From NCBI RefSeq assembly GCF_019703835.1, contig NZ_AP023055.1, forward strand, positions 1,488,001 to 1,552,000: a stretch of 64,000 nt of DNA, written 5' to 3'. Each line of letters starts with the position of its first letter. The stretch's first letter is position 1. This DNA comes from Thaumasiovibrio subtropicus. GTDB lineage: Bacteria; Pseudomonadota; Gammaproteobacteria; Enterobacterales; Vibrionaceae. Made by a program: the position numbers and the translations under genes. Under the pieces are notes generated by a model that searched no databases, had not been told where the DNA came from, and saw only the letters and a program-made list of their open reading frames with translations. Of this stretch, positions 27,581 to 37,477 are shown in pieces.

Positions 27581-27593
27581 AAACGTTTATACA
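27581..27593 (+). promoter_or_regulatory. AAACGTTT operator abutting a -10 box, upstream of the anSME gene
   Basis: AAACGTTT (27581-27588) runs directly into TATACA (27588-27593), a likely -10, about 100 bp before the anSME start. The -35 is weak. A second AAACGTTT at 27357-27364 lies inside the end of the preceding sulfatase gene and could be an auxiliary site or chance. Confidence 0.6.
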
Positions 27594-27688
27594 ATAGATT
27601 AAAAATCAGTCGCGATTTGCTGTCCTGTTTCATACGGACACGAACTGAGGTAAGCAAGCGCGTGCCCATCAAGATTTGAAGGAAAACC

Positions 27689-28993
27689 ATGTCGACTTTT
27701 ACGCAATGCCATGTCATGGCCAAACCCTCTAGTGCGGTATGTAACCTCAGTTGTGATTACTGTTTTTATTTAGAAAAAGAGAACCTGTATCCAGAGCGAA
27801 AAACCCGCTGGAAAATGTCCGATGAAACCCTCGAGCTTTATGTGAAACAGTACATTGAAGCGCATGACACGCAAGAGGTGGAGTTTGCTTGGCAAGGGGG
27901 TGAGCCAACGCTAATGGGGCTCGATTTCTTCCGCCAAGCGGTTGCCTTACAAGAAAAATACAAAGGCACGAAAACCATTCGCAATGCGTTTCAAACCAAT
28001 GGGTTACTCATCGATGACGCCTGGTGTGAATTTTTCAAACAACATCAATTTTTGATCGGCATTTCGATCGACGGCCCCGCTAAGTTCCATGACCACTACC
28101 GCGTCTCTCGTTCGGGGGCAACCAGTCATGAAAAAGTCATGGCGGCAATATCGCTCATGAAAAAACATGGCGTTGAGTTCAATACGCTAACCGTGCTTAA
28201 CAACGAAAACGTCCAACACCCTGAAGAGGTCTATGACTTTCTTGTCGGCATTGGTTCACAGTTTTTGCAGTTCATTCCTATTGTTGAGCGCTGCGCGCAG
28301 GAAGCAACGGAAGACGGTTTATATCTGATTAGCCCAGAACACGACCAAACCGCGAAAGTCACCAAATGGTCTGTTCCAGCGGCGGCCTACGGCGAGTTTC
28401 TTAATCGCGTCTTTGACCGCTGGGTTCAAAAAGATGTCGGCCGTATCTTTGTCAATACCTTCGATGCCACGCTAGCCGCGTGGTGCAATGAAGCGCCGGG
28501 TATCTGTGTGCAGTCAGAAACCTGTGGTCGTGCGTTTGCGCTGGAATCGAATGGTGACCTCTACAACTGCGACCACTTCGTCTATCCAGAACACCGATTA
28601 GGCAATCTTCATGACACCACAATCCGTGAAATGAACCAGCTCGAAGCGGCGACTGAATTTGGGATGGCAAAGAAAACGTCGCTCACGAAACAGTGCCAAA
28701 GCTGCGAGTTCCGCTTCGCTTGCCATGGTGGTTGTCCTAAACATCGCTTCAATGTCGCGTCAACCGGCGAGCCCGGCCACAGTTACTTCTGCGCCGGATA
28801 CAAAGCCTTTTTTGCACACACCGCAGCGAAAATGCAACAGATGCGCGACTTACTTCAACGTGGTCGCCCGGCTTCAGACATCATCTATTTGCAGCTTCAA
28901 CAGCAAATGACTGCCACACAATTTAGTGTGGGCCGCAACTCTCCTTGCCCATGTGGCAGCGGGAAAAAATACAAACGTTGCTGCGCAGCGTAA
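27689..28993 (+). CDS. Anaerobic sulfatase-maturating enzyme (radical SAM/SPASM)
   Basis: 434 residues, cytoplasmic. The radical SAM motif CNLSCDYC (Cys18, 22, 25) binds the SAM-cleaving 4Fe-4S cluster. AWQGGEPTLMG and the SPASM region (CVQSETCGRAFALESNGDLY, then CDHFVYPE, CQSCEFRFACHGGCPKHRF, YFCAGY) bind two more clusters. Known anSMEs oxidise the active-site Cys or Ser of sulfatases to formylglycine, and all five sulfatases in this window have the Cys form. The C-terminus has a short SEC-C zinc motif (CPCGSGKKYKRCC). It shares the AAACGTTT operator with the sulfatase genes, so activation is co-regulated with the clients. Confidence 0.94.
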   Translation: MSTFTQCHVMAKPSSAVCNLSCDYCFYLEKENLYPERKTRWKMSDETLELYVKQYIEAHDTQEVEFAWQGGEPTLMGLDFFRQAVALQEKYKGTKTIRNAFQTNGLLIDDAWCEFFKQHQFLIGISIDGPAKFHDHYRVSRSGATSHEKVMAAISLMKKHGVEFNTLTVLNNENVQHPEEVYDFLVGIGSQFLQFIPIVERCAQEATEDGLYLISPEHDQTAKVTKWSVPAAAYGEFLNRVFDRWVQKDVGRIFVNTFDATLAAWCNEAPGICVQSETCGRAFALESNGDLYNCDHFVYPEHRLGNLHDTTIREMNQLEAATEFGMAKKTSLTKQCQSCEFRFACHGGCPKHRFNVASTGEPGHSYFCAGYKAFFAHTAAKMQQMRDLLQRGRPASDIIYLQLQQQMTATQFSVGRNSPCPCGSGKKYKRCCAA

Positions 28994-29113
28994 TCAACGA
29001 GGCTCTGCCTAGCACTTTCCTACGGCGGAGCCACAACCACATTTTGTAGATCACTTTCGATGACGCAAGGCTGCGTTAGTCATTGTCACGCTTGTCGGAT
29101 GGAAAGACCGCAC

Positions 29114-30556
29114 ATGAAAGCTTCAACCTATTCGGTAATTTTTACTTCGTTACTTATCTCAGGGTGCGTTTCACTGAACGAAACTCGCGATATTGACACA
29201 CTCGATGAGGCTGGACTATCACGTACCTACTTCACCGACAACAACGCATCAGCTCAAGACAGCGCGCTCAATCCCATCGACGATTCTGCTCAAGACACAC
29301 ACTATTCGATTCCTGCCTCACCTTGGTGGCAGCACTTTCACGATGAGCAACTGATGCAGTTAATCAATATCGCCTTAAGTGAAAGCCCCACCATCGCCCA
29401 AGCCGAAGCCACCATTGCACGAGCAACGGCAATCTCGTCTATTGACAGTAGCCATCGCTACCCAACAGTGACCGGCAGCCTAACACAGGATTACGAGAGA
29501 CAAGATCGCGCGGCGGGTATCCAGAACAGTCAAACCAATCAAGCAAATTTACGTGCAAGTTGGGAGCTAGACTTCTGGGGTAAACGCCGCTTTGATAGCC
29601 AAGCGGCACAGTTTGAAGTATTGGTTACTCAAGCGCAGTTGGATAACGTCGCGCATACACTTGCGGCTGATGTTGCAAGATTATGGTTTCAACTGTTAGA
29701 GCAACAGCACACATTGACGATTCTGGAAAAACAGATCGCAAACACCAAAGTCATCACTGAAATCTCCGAGCACAGATACCGCTACGCACAGGAAAGTATC
29801 AGTGCTGTTTGGCGACAAGAGCAGCTCTTGGAAGGGTTAATCTCACAACACCAAAGGGCGAGTTACCGTCAACAGATTCACGAAAAACAGATGAACGCCC
29901 TATTAGGACGCAATGCCAATACCGCGATTGATTGGCAGTACCCTGAGTTTCCTGACACCCCAAACGTGCAGCTATCTGGCATCAATGCACAAATCTTGTA
30001 TCAGCGCCCCGATGTCCAACAGCGCTGGTATCAGTACCAGTCTCGCCGCACCCTAACAGGTTCAGCGCAAGCCGCCCGCCTGCCTGATATTACCCTCAAT
30101 GGCAACATGCAGAGTGGCGAGCTCGATGACCTGTTTAGTTTCTGGAAGATGGACCTCGGGCTGCGACTCAACGTCCCCTTATTCAATGCCGGGCGCATGA
30201 AAGCGCAACATGCGCGTGCAGAAGCGCAAGAAAACATCGCCTTTGAGCAATATACCGACACGGTGCTCAACGCGATAAAAGAGGTCGAGGTGAATCTGCT
30301 CGAAATTGAAAGTCAGCGTCATCATTTCCAAAGTTTGAAAACACAGCGCCAACAAGCAGAACAGATCTTAGAACTCGAATCTATGCGTTACTCACGCGGC
30401 ATGCAGAGCTATCTCGATGTCCTTAACGCGCAAGAACGCCTCTACAACCTACAAAAACAAGTCGTTAGTGCTCAGCGTCAGCTGTTTGTTCGTCACATCG
30501 CATTACGCCAGTCGATTGGCGGTAACTGGGATGCCTACAGTCACGCATCCCTTTAG
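29114..30556 (+). CDS. TolC-like outer-membrane efflux lipoprotein
   Basis: 480 residues from ATG 29114 (GGAAAG upstream). Lipobox LISGC marks a lipoprotein of the NodT/OprM type. Typical features are SPWWQHFHDEQLMQLINIAL, the repeat pair of helical barrels, LRASWELDFWGKRR and RRTLTGSAQAARLPDI. It forms the exit duct of a tripartite pump with the two genes that follow 30 bp downstream. Confidence 0.9.
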   Translation: MKASTYSVIFTSLLISGCVSLNETRDIDTLDEAGLSRTYFTDNNASAQDSALNPIDDSAQDTHYSIPASPWWQHFHDEQLMQLINIALSESPTIAQAEATIARATAISSIDSSHRYPTVTGSLTQDYERQDRAAGIQNSQTNQANLRASWELDFWGKRRFDSQAAQFEVLVTQAQLDNVAHTLAADVARLWFQLLEQQHTLTILEKQIANTKVITEISEHRYRYAQESISAVWRQEQLLEGLISQHQRASYRQQIHEKQMNALLGRNANTAIDWQYPEFPDTPNVQLSGINAQILYQRPDVQQRWYQYQSRRTLTGSAQAARLPDITLNGNMQSGELDDLFSFWKMDLGLRLNVPLFNAGRMKAQHARAEAQENIAFEQYTDTVLNAIKEVEVNLLEIESQRHHFQSLKTQRQQAEQILELESMRYSRGMQSYLDVLNAQERLYNLQKQVVSAQRQLFVRHIALRQSIGGNWDAYSHASL

Positions 30557-30586
30557 CCAATCACTTTAAAGCAAGGAGAGATATCC

Positions 30587-31885
30587 ATGGCAACACCCTC
30601 TTCAACGCCACGCAAGGCAATAGTCAGTCTATTTAAATGGGGCTTACCCTGTCTCATTTTGGCGGCGGGTGTCTATGCAAGTCATCATTTCCTTCAAGGA
30701 AAACCACCACGCCCATCTCGTCCGGGGCAGCCGCCGAGTCGAACCGTCGATATCGAGCAAATATCGCTAGGCCAAGACATTCCGCAAATTGTGGTGCAAG
30801 GCGAGGTCGAAGCTAAACGCACCATTAACTTGCGCTCGCAGTTGCGCGGCTTAGTGACGAAAATGTCTGACGAGCTGGTACTCGGCGGCTTCGTTAAGCA
30901 GGGCAATACGCTACTCAATATTGATCCTCGCGATCACGCCCTCGCGGTTAAGGAAGCGGAAGCGACACTGGCCCGCCACAAAGCCCTGTACCAAGTCGAA
31001 TTTGGTCGCCGACGTGCAGCAGAAATGGAGTACCAGCTCTCGGGGCAAACCTTGTCTGATGACGATCTCGCCCTCGTATTGCGCCAACCGCAGTTAGCGC
31101 AGATTGAAGCCGATATCGCTCGCAGCCAAGCCTCCCTAGAGCGTGCGAAACTCAATTATGAGCGTACCCAAATCACCGCCCCTTTTGATGCACAAATTGC
31201 GACGCTTGATGTCGCGGAAGGCAGCTTGCTGCGAGATAACTCCCCCATTGTTGACCTCGTTGCCACCGATACGTTTTGGTTACGAGTCAGTGTCCCAGCC
31301 CACCAGCTCCAATGGATCACCTTCCCAGAGAATGGCCGTGCCACCGATAGTGATGGTCAATGCATAGGGTCGTCTGTCACGGTACGAAACCCGCATGAAT
31401 GGGGGGCTCGGGCAGCACGCCAAGGCTGTGTAGTCAGCCTCTTACCCAATCTGGACAGCCGGGTAAAACTTGCTTCACTCCTAATTGAAATTGATGATCC
31501 GCTGGCAATGCAGCCAGACAATGCAGGGCAACCCAAAGTGCTCCTCAACGCCTTCTTGCAAGCCGAAATAGACACTAATCCGTTCGAAAACGTCGCCCGT
31601 GTTTCACGTCGTCACCTTCAACAAGGTGAATTTGTTTGGCTTATGTCTGAGGACGATACCTTGGTCGCTCAGCCTGTCTCGATTGCTTTTCGCGCTCAAG
31701 AGTATGTTTTGGTTGATGACGGCCTGACTGAAGGCGATCGCTTGATCACCACCCCACTACCGGGCGCGGTTGAAGGCATCCGACTCGAAGAGCGGCAGTC
31801 CACCGCGGAATTTGACACACCTTTCGCCGCCAATAAGACACCCAATGTGAGTGATATCGCCACCTTACAAGAAGAGAACAGCTAA
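30587..31885 (+). CDS. RND efflux periplasmic adaptor (membrane fusion protein)
   Basis: 432 residues with a strong ribosome-binding site (AAGGAGAG). An N-terminal membrane anchor (about 15-40) leads to a Pro-rich spacer, the lipoyl half-motifs (INLRSQLRGLVTKM and KLNYERTQITAPFDAQIATL), an alpha hairpin and beta-barrel domains (LRVSVPAHQLQWI). It joins the TolC-like duct to the RND pump. Its stop overlaps the pump start by one base. Confidence 0.9.
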   Translation: MATPSSTPRKAIVSLFKWGLPCLILAAGVYASHHFLQGKPPRPSRPGQPPSRTVDIEQISLGQDIPQIVVQGEVEAKRTINLRSQLRGLVTKMSDELVLGGFVKQGNTLLNIDPRDHALAVKEAEATLARHKALYQVEFGRRRAAEMEYQLSGQTLSDDDLALVLRQPQLAQIEADIARSQASLERAKLNYERTQITAPFDAQIATLDVAEGSLLRDNSPIVDLVATDTFWLRVSVPAHQLQWITFPENGRATDSDGQCIGSSVTVRNPHEWGARAARQGCVVSLLPNLDSRVKLASLLIEIDDPLAMQPDNAGQPKVLLNAFLQAEIDTNPFENVARVSRRHLQQGEFVWLMSEDDTLVAQPVSIAFRAQEYVLVDDGLTEGDRLITTPLPGAVEGIRLEERQSTAEFDTPFAANKTPNVSDIATLQEENS

Positions 31886-34800
31886 TGGATAAACGACGCG
31901 GTGCCATTGCTTGGATGGCCAACAACGGCGTAACCCCCAATTTGTTGATGCTGTTTTTTATCCTTGGCGGGCTCTTAATGGCTTGGCAGATTAAAAAAGA
32001 GGTCTACCCCAATTATCAACACAACTCGATTCGAATTTGGGTCCATTATCCCGGCTCGACGCCACTAGAGATGGAGCAAGGTGTCACCCTGCCGATAGAG
32101 AATGCCATCAATGGTATCGAAGGGATCAAAGAGATCCATGGTTGGGCCAACTCCGCTGGTACTAACATTACCGCCGAGCTGATCAATGGTGTCGACCCAG
32201 AGCGCGTGCTGCGTGAAGTCGAAAGCGCGGTCAATCGCGCCCCCCTGCCCGCGGGTGCAGAAAAGCCAAGGATCTTCCGCAATGAAACCCGCGACCAATC
32301 CTTTGAGCTCGTTCTCTATGGCGATGTAGACCCCATTGCACTCAAAGAAACCAGTACCGAAATCCGCAATATCTTACTCAGTTCTCCCGGACTGACCCAA
32401 ATCGAAGTCGGTGGCTTTTCGAAATACGAGGTACAGATTCAGGTCGACACGCACACCTTACAGCAATACGGTTTAGGTCTCTCCGACGTCGCTAACAGCG
32501 TGAGTCGCCATGCGATAAACCAGTCCGGCGGACGCTTAGAAACGGAAGGGGGCGATATCCTCATCCAAATCGACGAAAGTCGCGGTTGGGCAGAAGACTT
32601 CAGTGATATTGTTGTGATGCAGTCAGCCAACGGCAGCCGCCTCTATTTAGAGGATATCGCGACCATCCAAGATGGTTTCGCCAATCGTCATAACCGCAAC
32701 TTTTATAACGGCTACCCTTCCGCCAGTATTCGTATCTACCGCATCGCCGATCAAACCCCGGTTTCGATTTCGGAATCCGTCTATGCCTTAATGGCAGATA
32801 TCGACGCAGCATTACAACCCGGCATGGCCATTGAAGTTGTTGAAGATGATGCCGTTATCTACCAGCAACGCATGTCATTGCTGCTTAAGAATGCCTTCAG
32901 CGGCTTACTGCTGGTGTTGTTCGTCTTGGCCTTGTTCCTTGATGTACGTCTCGCGTTTTGGGTCACTGTCGGTATCCCGACCGCCTTCTTAGGCGCACTG
33001 CTCTTCTTACCGAGCATGGACGTGTCTATCAATATGATCTCCATGTTCGCGTTCATTATTGCCCTCGGCATCGTGGTCGATGATGCCATTATCGCGGGAG
33101 AGAATATTCACGACAAAATGAGTCAAGGTATGCGGTTCACTGAAGCAGCGGTCGAAGGGGCCAAAGATATCGCCGTCCCGCTGACATTCAGTATCTTGAC
33201 CAATATCGTCGCCTTTATTCCGATCTGGTTCCTGCCCGGCACACTGGGGTTAACCTTCAAGGTGGTGCCCATTGTGGTGGCCGCTGTGTTCATCATTTCT
33301 TGGGTAGAAGCCCTTTTCATTCTCCCAGCTCACTTAGCGCACATCGATTACCGGCAGCCACCCAGATGGACTCGGCCGTTTAACCGCGTCCAACGGGCCG
33401 TTGACGCCGTACTACAGTGGCTTATCCAGCGGGCTTATATCCCCAGCTTGCGTCATCTGCTTGCTGGGCGTTACATCGTGATTACCACCGGCTTTGCCAT
33501 GCTGGTCACCGCCATCGCCTACATCTCTGGCGGCCACATGGGCTTTACCACCATGCCCAGAGTCGAAGCTGAATTCTCTGTTGCGCGCGCGTTTATGCCT
33601 GTCGGAAGTTCAGCGGAAGAAGCGGACATGGTGCGCCACCAGCTTGAGACCGCCGCTAAACAAGTCCTCGCCGACAACGGCGGCGATGAGCTTGCGAAAG
33701 GTATCTCTAGCCGGATTTGGAGTCGCGATGGTGAGTATGTCGTGATGACCCGCATCTTCCTTCATCCATCCGACCAAAGGGAGATGAGTACGCGGCAAGT
33801 CTCAGCACAATGGCGCGCATTAACAGGCGACGTGCCTGTCGCCAATGCGGTGCGCTTTTCAGCGACTGGCAATGGACCGGGGGCAGATGTCGCAGGTGTC
33901 ACATTGGAACTCACTCACCGCAATAATCAGGCGTTACGTGCCGCCAGTGAAGAACTCAGCGATATTCTCACCAACTTTGCTGGCATTGTAGATATCGAAA
34001 ACAGCTTTATGTCCGGTAGCCAACAGATACGCCTGACGCTAAGGCCCGAAGGCAAATCGATGGGACTCACTGAGCAGGCGCTCATTGGTCAAATCCGTCA
34101 CGCCTTCAATGGTGTCCGCGCGATTCGACAACAACGTGGCAGTGACGAAGTCGATGTTAAAGTGCAGCTCCCCGATTGGCAGCGGGCCAGTGTATATCAC
34201 TTAGAGCAGTTGCCCATTAAAGTGGGTAATGACTTTATTCCGCTGGCGCAAATTGCTGACGTTCACCGAGAATACTCTGCTTCGGCTATCCATCGCCGAG
34301 ATGGTCAACGTCGCATCGAAGTCAGTGCTGATATCACACCGTCCTCTGAGGCAATGAACCTCACGCAAAACTTACGTCGTGATGTTCTGCCTTTGCTAGA
34401 AGAAAAGTATCCCGGCTTGGATATCGGTTTTCGCGGCGATCAGGCTGAGCAAAAAGAGAGCCTAGAGAGCCTCGCTGTGAATGGTGCATTGGTGATGTTA
34501 GCGCTGTATTGCTTGCTTGCCATTCCTTTTAAAAGCTATACCCAGCCCCTCATCATTATGACCATTATTCCATTCGGTCTAATTGGTGCGGTACTCGGCC
34601 ACCTCGCCTTAGGTTATGTGCTCAGTATCGTTAGCTTGTTGGGTATCCTCGCCCTTAGCGGCGTGGTGATCAACGACAGTTTGATTCTTGTCACTGAAGT
34701 CAATCGCAACCGTGACAACGGGGTGCCGTTATTTGATGCCATCATCAACGGCAGCGCACGCCGATTCCGCCCAATCATCCTCACCACGCTGACCACGTTT

Positions 34801-35013
34801 GGTGGCCTCGCACCGATGATTCTGGAAACCTCAAATCAAGCCCAACTGATGATCCCAATGGCGATTTCACTGGGTTTCGGCATTCTTTTTGCCACTTTAA
34901 TCACCTTAGTTTTACTGCCTTGCTTATATGCGGTTCTCGAGGACATCAAATTGCTATTTGGTCATAGCGACGCTTCCCAAACTCAAGCACCGCAAACACA
35001 ACAATACCAATAA
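31885..35013 (+). CDS. RND-family efflux permease
   Basis: 1042 residues, the usual length for HAE-type RND pumps: 12 membrane helices with two large periplasmic loops. The N-terminus has LLMLFFILGGLLMAWQIKKE then VYPNY; helix 4 carries the proton-relay motif (FAFIIALGIVVDDAIIAGEN, DD at about 406). Substrate class cannot be told from sequence; the cognate partners are encoded directly upstream. No dedicated regulator is adjacent. Confidence 0.92.
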   Translation: MDKRRGAIAWMANNGVTPNLLMLFFILGGLLMAWQIKKEVYPNYQHNSIRIWVHYPGSTPLEMEQGVTLPIENAINGIEGIKEIHGWANSAGTNITAELINGVDPERVLREVESAVNRAPLPAGAEKPRIFRNETRDQSFELVLYGDVDPIALKETSTEIRNILLSSPGLTQIEVGGFSKYEVQIQVDTHTLQQYGLGLSDVANSVSRHAINQSGGRLETEGGDILIQIDESRGWAEDFSDIVVMQSANGSRLYLEDIATIQDGFANRHNRNFYNGYPSASIRIYRIADQTPVSISESVYALMADIDAALQPGMAIEVVEDDAVIYQQRMSLLLKNAFSGLLLVLFVLALFLDVRLAFWVTVGIPTAFLGALLFLPSMDVSINMISMFAFIIALGIVVDDAIIAGENIHDKMSQGMRFTEAAVEGAKDIAVPLTFSILTNIVAFIPIWFLPGTLGLTFKVVPIVVAAVFIISWVEALFILPAHLAHIDYRQPPRWTRPFNRVQRAVDAVLQWLIQRAYIPSLRHLLAGRYIVITTGFAMLVTAIAYISGGHMGFTTMPRVEAEFSVARAFMPVGSSAEEADMVRHQLETAAKQVLADNGGDELAKGISSRIWSRDGEYVVMTRIFLHPSDQREMSTRQVSAQWRALTGDVPVANAVRFSATGNGPGADVAGVTLELTHRNNQALRAASEELSDILTNFAGIVDIENSFMSGSQQIRLTLRPEGKSMGLTEQALIGQIRHAFNGVRAIRQQRGSDEVDVKVQLPDWQRASVYHLEQLPIKVGNDFIPLAQIADVHREYSASAIHRRDGQRRIEVSADITPSSEAMNLTQNLRRDVLPLLEEKYPGLDIGFRGDQAEQKESLESLAVNGALVMLALYCLLAIPFKSYTQPLIIMTIIPFGLIGAVLGHLALGYVLSIVSLLGILALSGVVINDSLILVTEVNRNRDNGVPLFDAIINGSARRFRPIILTTLTTFGGLAPMILETSNQAQLMIPMAISLGFGILFATLITLVLLPCLYAVLEDIKLLFGHSDASQTQAPQTQQYQ

Positions 35014-35041
35014 CACTATTTTCACACAGGAGTACGACCCA

Positions 35042-36691
35042 ATGCTTGCCATACTCAACTGGAGTAGAAAAATCACCAGTAAACTGATCATCGTCATACT
35101 GGTCTCATTCATTGCCATTGCAACCATCGCTTACGAAGGCTTGATGGGGCTGAGTCGGCTTAACGATGAAATCGCGGTTCTCGTTGAAGATAATATGGCA
35201 CAGATTACTCAGACTTCTGACATGCAGTACCACGTAGATCAAGCGCGTACACGCACTATGCTCGCCCTTGATGCCTCCGTCGAGCTTGAAGATTATGACG
35301 TGATTATGGCGCATACCGAGGCAGTGAATCACCACCACGCCCTTACCATGCAGAGCATGGATAACTTGAGAAATCTCCAACTTTCCGCAGCGTTTCTCCG
35401 CACCTTGGTGACGACAGAGCAAGCCATACAGACCTTGTTTACGCAAGGGCTAAACCCGGTTATCGATGACATCGAAATGAACGATTACGCTGCAGCGCGC
35501 ACACGTCTCAATGACACCGTAGTGACGCAACTGGATAGCTTACAAGCACAACTGCGCCAGCTTACCGCCTACAGTATGGAAGAAGCGAGGGCAACCTATG
35601 CCCTCTCTCAGCAAACGGCCAGCCGCTTATTCACAGGCGTCATCGTTGTCCTGATTGCAAGTTCGCTCGTGCTAGGACTGATGGCTTTCTTCACCGTTAA
35701 ACGCATCGCGTTCGCGCTTTCTGGTCTCCAAAAGACCGCAAGTTCCGTTGCCAATGGCAATTTAATTGCCCGTGTCGATATTGGCGGTCAAGATGAGTTT
35801 AGTGAGGTCGCCAATGCCGTCAATCACATCGCGGAACGATATCAGCAAACCGTCTCCCTCATTCGCTGTAGCGCCGACGCGCTGGCAAATGCGGTGTCTG
35901 AAAACACCCAACTGGCACAAAGCACAACTGCGAATGTTGAGTCACAGCAGCAACAAATCCAAGCCATCGCCGCCGCGACGGAAGAGCTCGCCACCACAGT
36001 ACGAGAGGTTGCCGAAAGTGCCATCTCAGCGGCTGACGCCTCACAAACGTCAGATTGTCACGCCAACCATGGTCAAACTATCGTCGATGAAGCCATCACG
36101 CGTTCAGTCGAACTGGCAAGCACGATAGAGGAAGCGAAAGAGACCATTGTCGCCCTTGGACAGCAGTCAAAACACATCAGCGTGGTATCTGACACGATTC
36201 GAGATATTTCAGAACAAACCAACTTGCTCGCCCTCAATGCCGCCATCGAAGCCGCACGCGCGGGTGGATACGGCAGAGGTTTTGCGGTAGTTGCTGAAGA
36301 AGTGAGATCATTGGCTCAACGCACGCATCAAGCGACACATGATATACAGGCAATGATTGCTGACTTGCAACAGGGCTGCGATAGCGCCATCGACAAAATG
36401 AATACTGGTGATAACTTTGCCCGTCAAAGTAGTGAAAAAACCCAGCAAGCAGGCACGTCGCTCGCATCGATAGTGGAAGCCGTCGCGACGATAGCAGCAA
36501 TGAACACGCAAATCGCGACGGCCGCAGAGCAACAAGCGATTGTCACCGATGATGTCAATCAGACCGTCGCGTCCATCAGCCTACTTTCGGATTCCACCTC
36601 TGTAGATGCCAAGAAGAGCCTCGACACGTCAAAGTCGATCTCGGAGCTTGCAACTGCACTCACGAAAGAAGTAGCGGCTTTCGCGGTATAA
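35042..36691 (+). CDS. Methyl-accepting chemotaxis protein
   Basis: 549 residues from ATG 35042 (AGGAGT upstream; the longer frame overlaps the RND gene). It has a transmembrane helix near 15-35, a periplasmic four-helix-bundle sensor domain, a second helix near 195-220 (LFTGVIVVLIASSLVLGLMA), HAMP, and the signalling hairpin with the highly conserved tip EQTNLLALNAAIEAARAG. It couples a periplasmic signal to CheA/CheW. Position right after the efflux operon (28 bp) suggests read-through expression, but functional linkage is not shown. Confidence 0.93.
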   Translation: MLAILNWSRKITSKLIIVILVSFIAIATIAYEGLMGLSRLNDEIAVLVEDNMAQITQTSDMQYHVDQARTRTMLALDASVELEDYDVIMAHTEAVNHHHALTMQSMDNLRNLQLSAAFLRTLVTTEQAIQTLFTQGLNPVIDDIEMNDYAAARTRLNDTVVTQLDSLQAQLRQLTAYSMEEARATYALSQQTASRLFTGVIVVLIASSLVLGLMAFFTVKRIAFALSGLQKTASSVANGNLIARVDIGGQDEFSEVANAVNHIAERYQQTVSLIRCSADALANAVSENTQLAQSTTANVESQQQQIQAIAAATEELATTVREVAESAISAADASQTSDCHANHGQTIVDEAITRSVELASTIEEAKETIVALGQQSKHISVVSDTIRDISEQTNLLALNAAIEAARAGGYGRGFAVVAEEVRSLAQRTHQATHDIQAMIADLQQGCDSAIDKMNTGDNFARQSSEKTQQAGTSLASIVEAVATIAAMNTQIATAAEQQAIVTDDVNQTVASISLLSDSTSVDAKKSLDTSKSISELATALTKEVAAFAV

Positions 36692-36697
36692 TCGCGT

Positions 36698-36728
36698 AGA
36701 CTCAAGTAACGTCCGGTTGCTTGAGTCT
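36698..36728 (+). terminator. Terminator after the chemotaxis receptor gene
   Basis: A 13-bp stem (AGACTCAAGTAAC / GTTGCTTGAGTCT, one mismatch) with loop GTCCG, followed by CTTTC. Confidence 0.7.
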
Positions 36729-36848
36729 CTTTCATCACAGGTTGGGAAGGAGACATTACCCCACTCGACGCGGAAAAGGCGTTCTGGAAACCACGACATT
36801 CCGATTCCGTCGAGACAGATTGACACATTCATCATAAGGAAGGTTACG

Positions 36849-37463
36849 ATGCGACTCTTATATATCATGGATCCAATGTGTGCTTGGTGTTTCGGATTTA
36901 AGCCAGAACTAGAAAGTTTCCTCGCGAATCATCCTTCCGCTGAAGTGGAATGGGTCATGGGCGGCCTCGCGCCAGATACCGATGTCCCTATGGATGACGC
37001 CCTCAAGCGCACTATTGCTGCCTATTGGCACCAGATAGAAGACAAAACCCAAGTGACGTTTAATCACGACTACTGGCACACTAACACGCCATATCGCTCA
37101 ACCTATCCCGCTTGCCGCGCGGTTATCGCTGCGGAAAGACTCCACCAAGGTAGCGCCCCAAAAATGGCACAAGCGATTCAGTCCGCCTATTATTTAAACG
37201 CGCAAAACCCGTCGCTAGAAAACACGCTGATCGACTGCGCGTCTTCTATCGGCTTAGATGCGCATCCGTTTCTGACTGAACTGCACTCACAAGAAACAGA
37301 ACAACATTTTCAGCAGCACCTTGGCATTGTCTATCAGTTACAAATTAGTGGCTTTCCCGCACTGATCTACATCGACAACGAAAACCGTGCTCACCCATTG
37401 ACCTTAGGGTATTGCCAAACCACGGATCTTGAGGCGCGTTTAACACACATTCAGCGTCTGTAA
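36849..37463 (+). CDS. DsbA/FrnE-family thioredoxin-fold protein
   Basis: 204 residues from ATG 36849, preceded by AAGGAAGG; the frame is open further upstream without support. The thioredoxin active-site-like motif is CAWC (residues 11-14 region, DPMCAWCFGF) and the cis-Pro loop is SGFPALIYID. There is no signal peptide, so it is cytosolic like FrnE and 2-hydroxychromene isomerase relatives. The family is linked to redox stress. It is convergent with the radical SAM gene, leaving 14 bp between stops. Confidence 0.85.
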   Translation: MRLLYIMDPMCAWCFGFKPELESFLANHPSAEVEWVMGGLAPDTDVPMDDALKRTIAAYWHQIEDKTQVTFNHDYWHTNTPYRSTYPACRAVIAAERLHQGSAPKMAQAIQSAYYLNAQNPSLENTLIDCASSIGLDAHPFLTELHSQETEQHFQQHLGIVYQLQISGFPALIYIDNENRAHPLTLGYCQTTDLEARLTHIQRL

Positions 37464-37477
37464 TAAGAGCCTGAACC

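Noticed and set aside
34928..35041. Longer N-terminus for the chemotaxis receptor
   Set aside because: It overlaps the RND pump gene out of frame; AGGAGT precedes the ATG at 35042, which starts right before the first membrane helix.
36717..36848. Longer N-terminus for the DsbA/FrnE-like protein
   Set aside because: The extension covers the preceding terminator, has no protein-like pattern, and a strong ribosome-binding site precedes the ATG at 36849.
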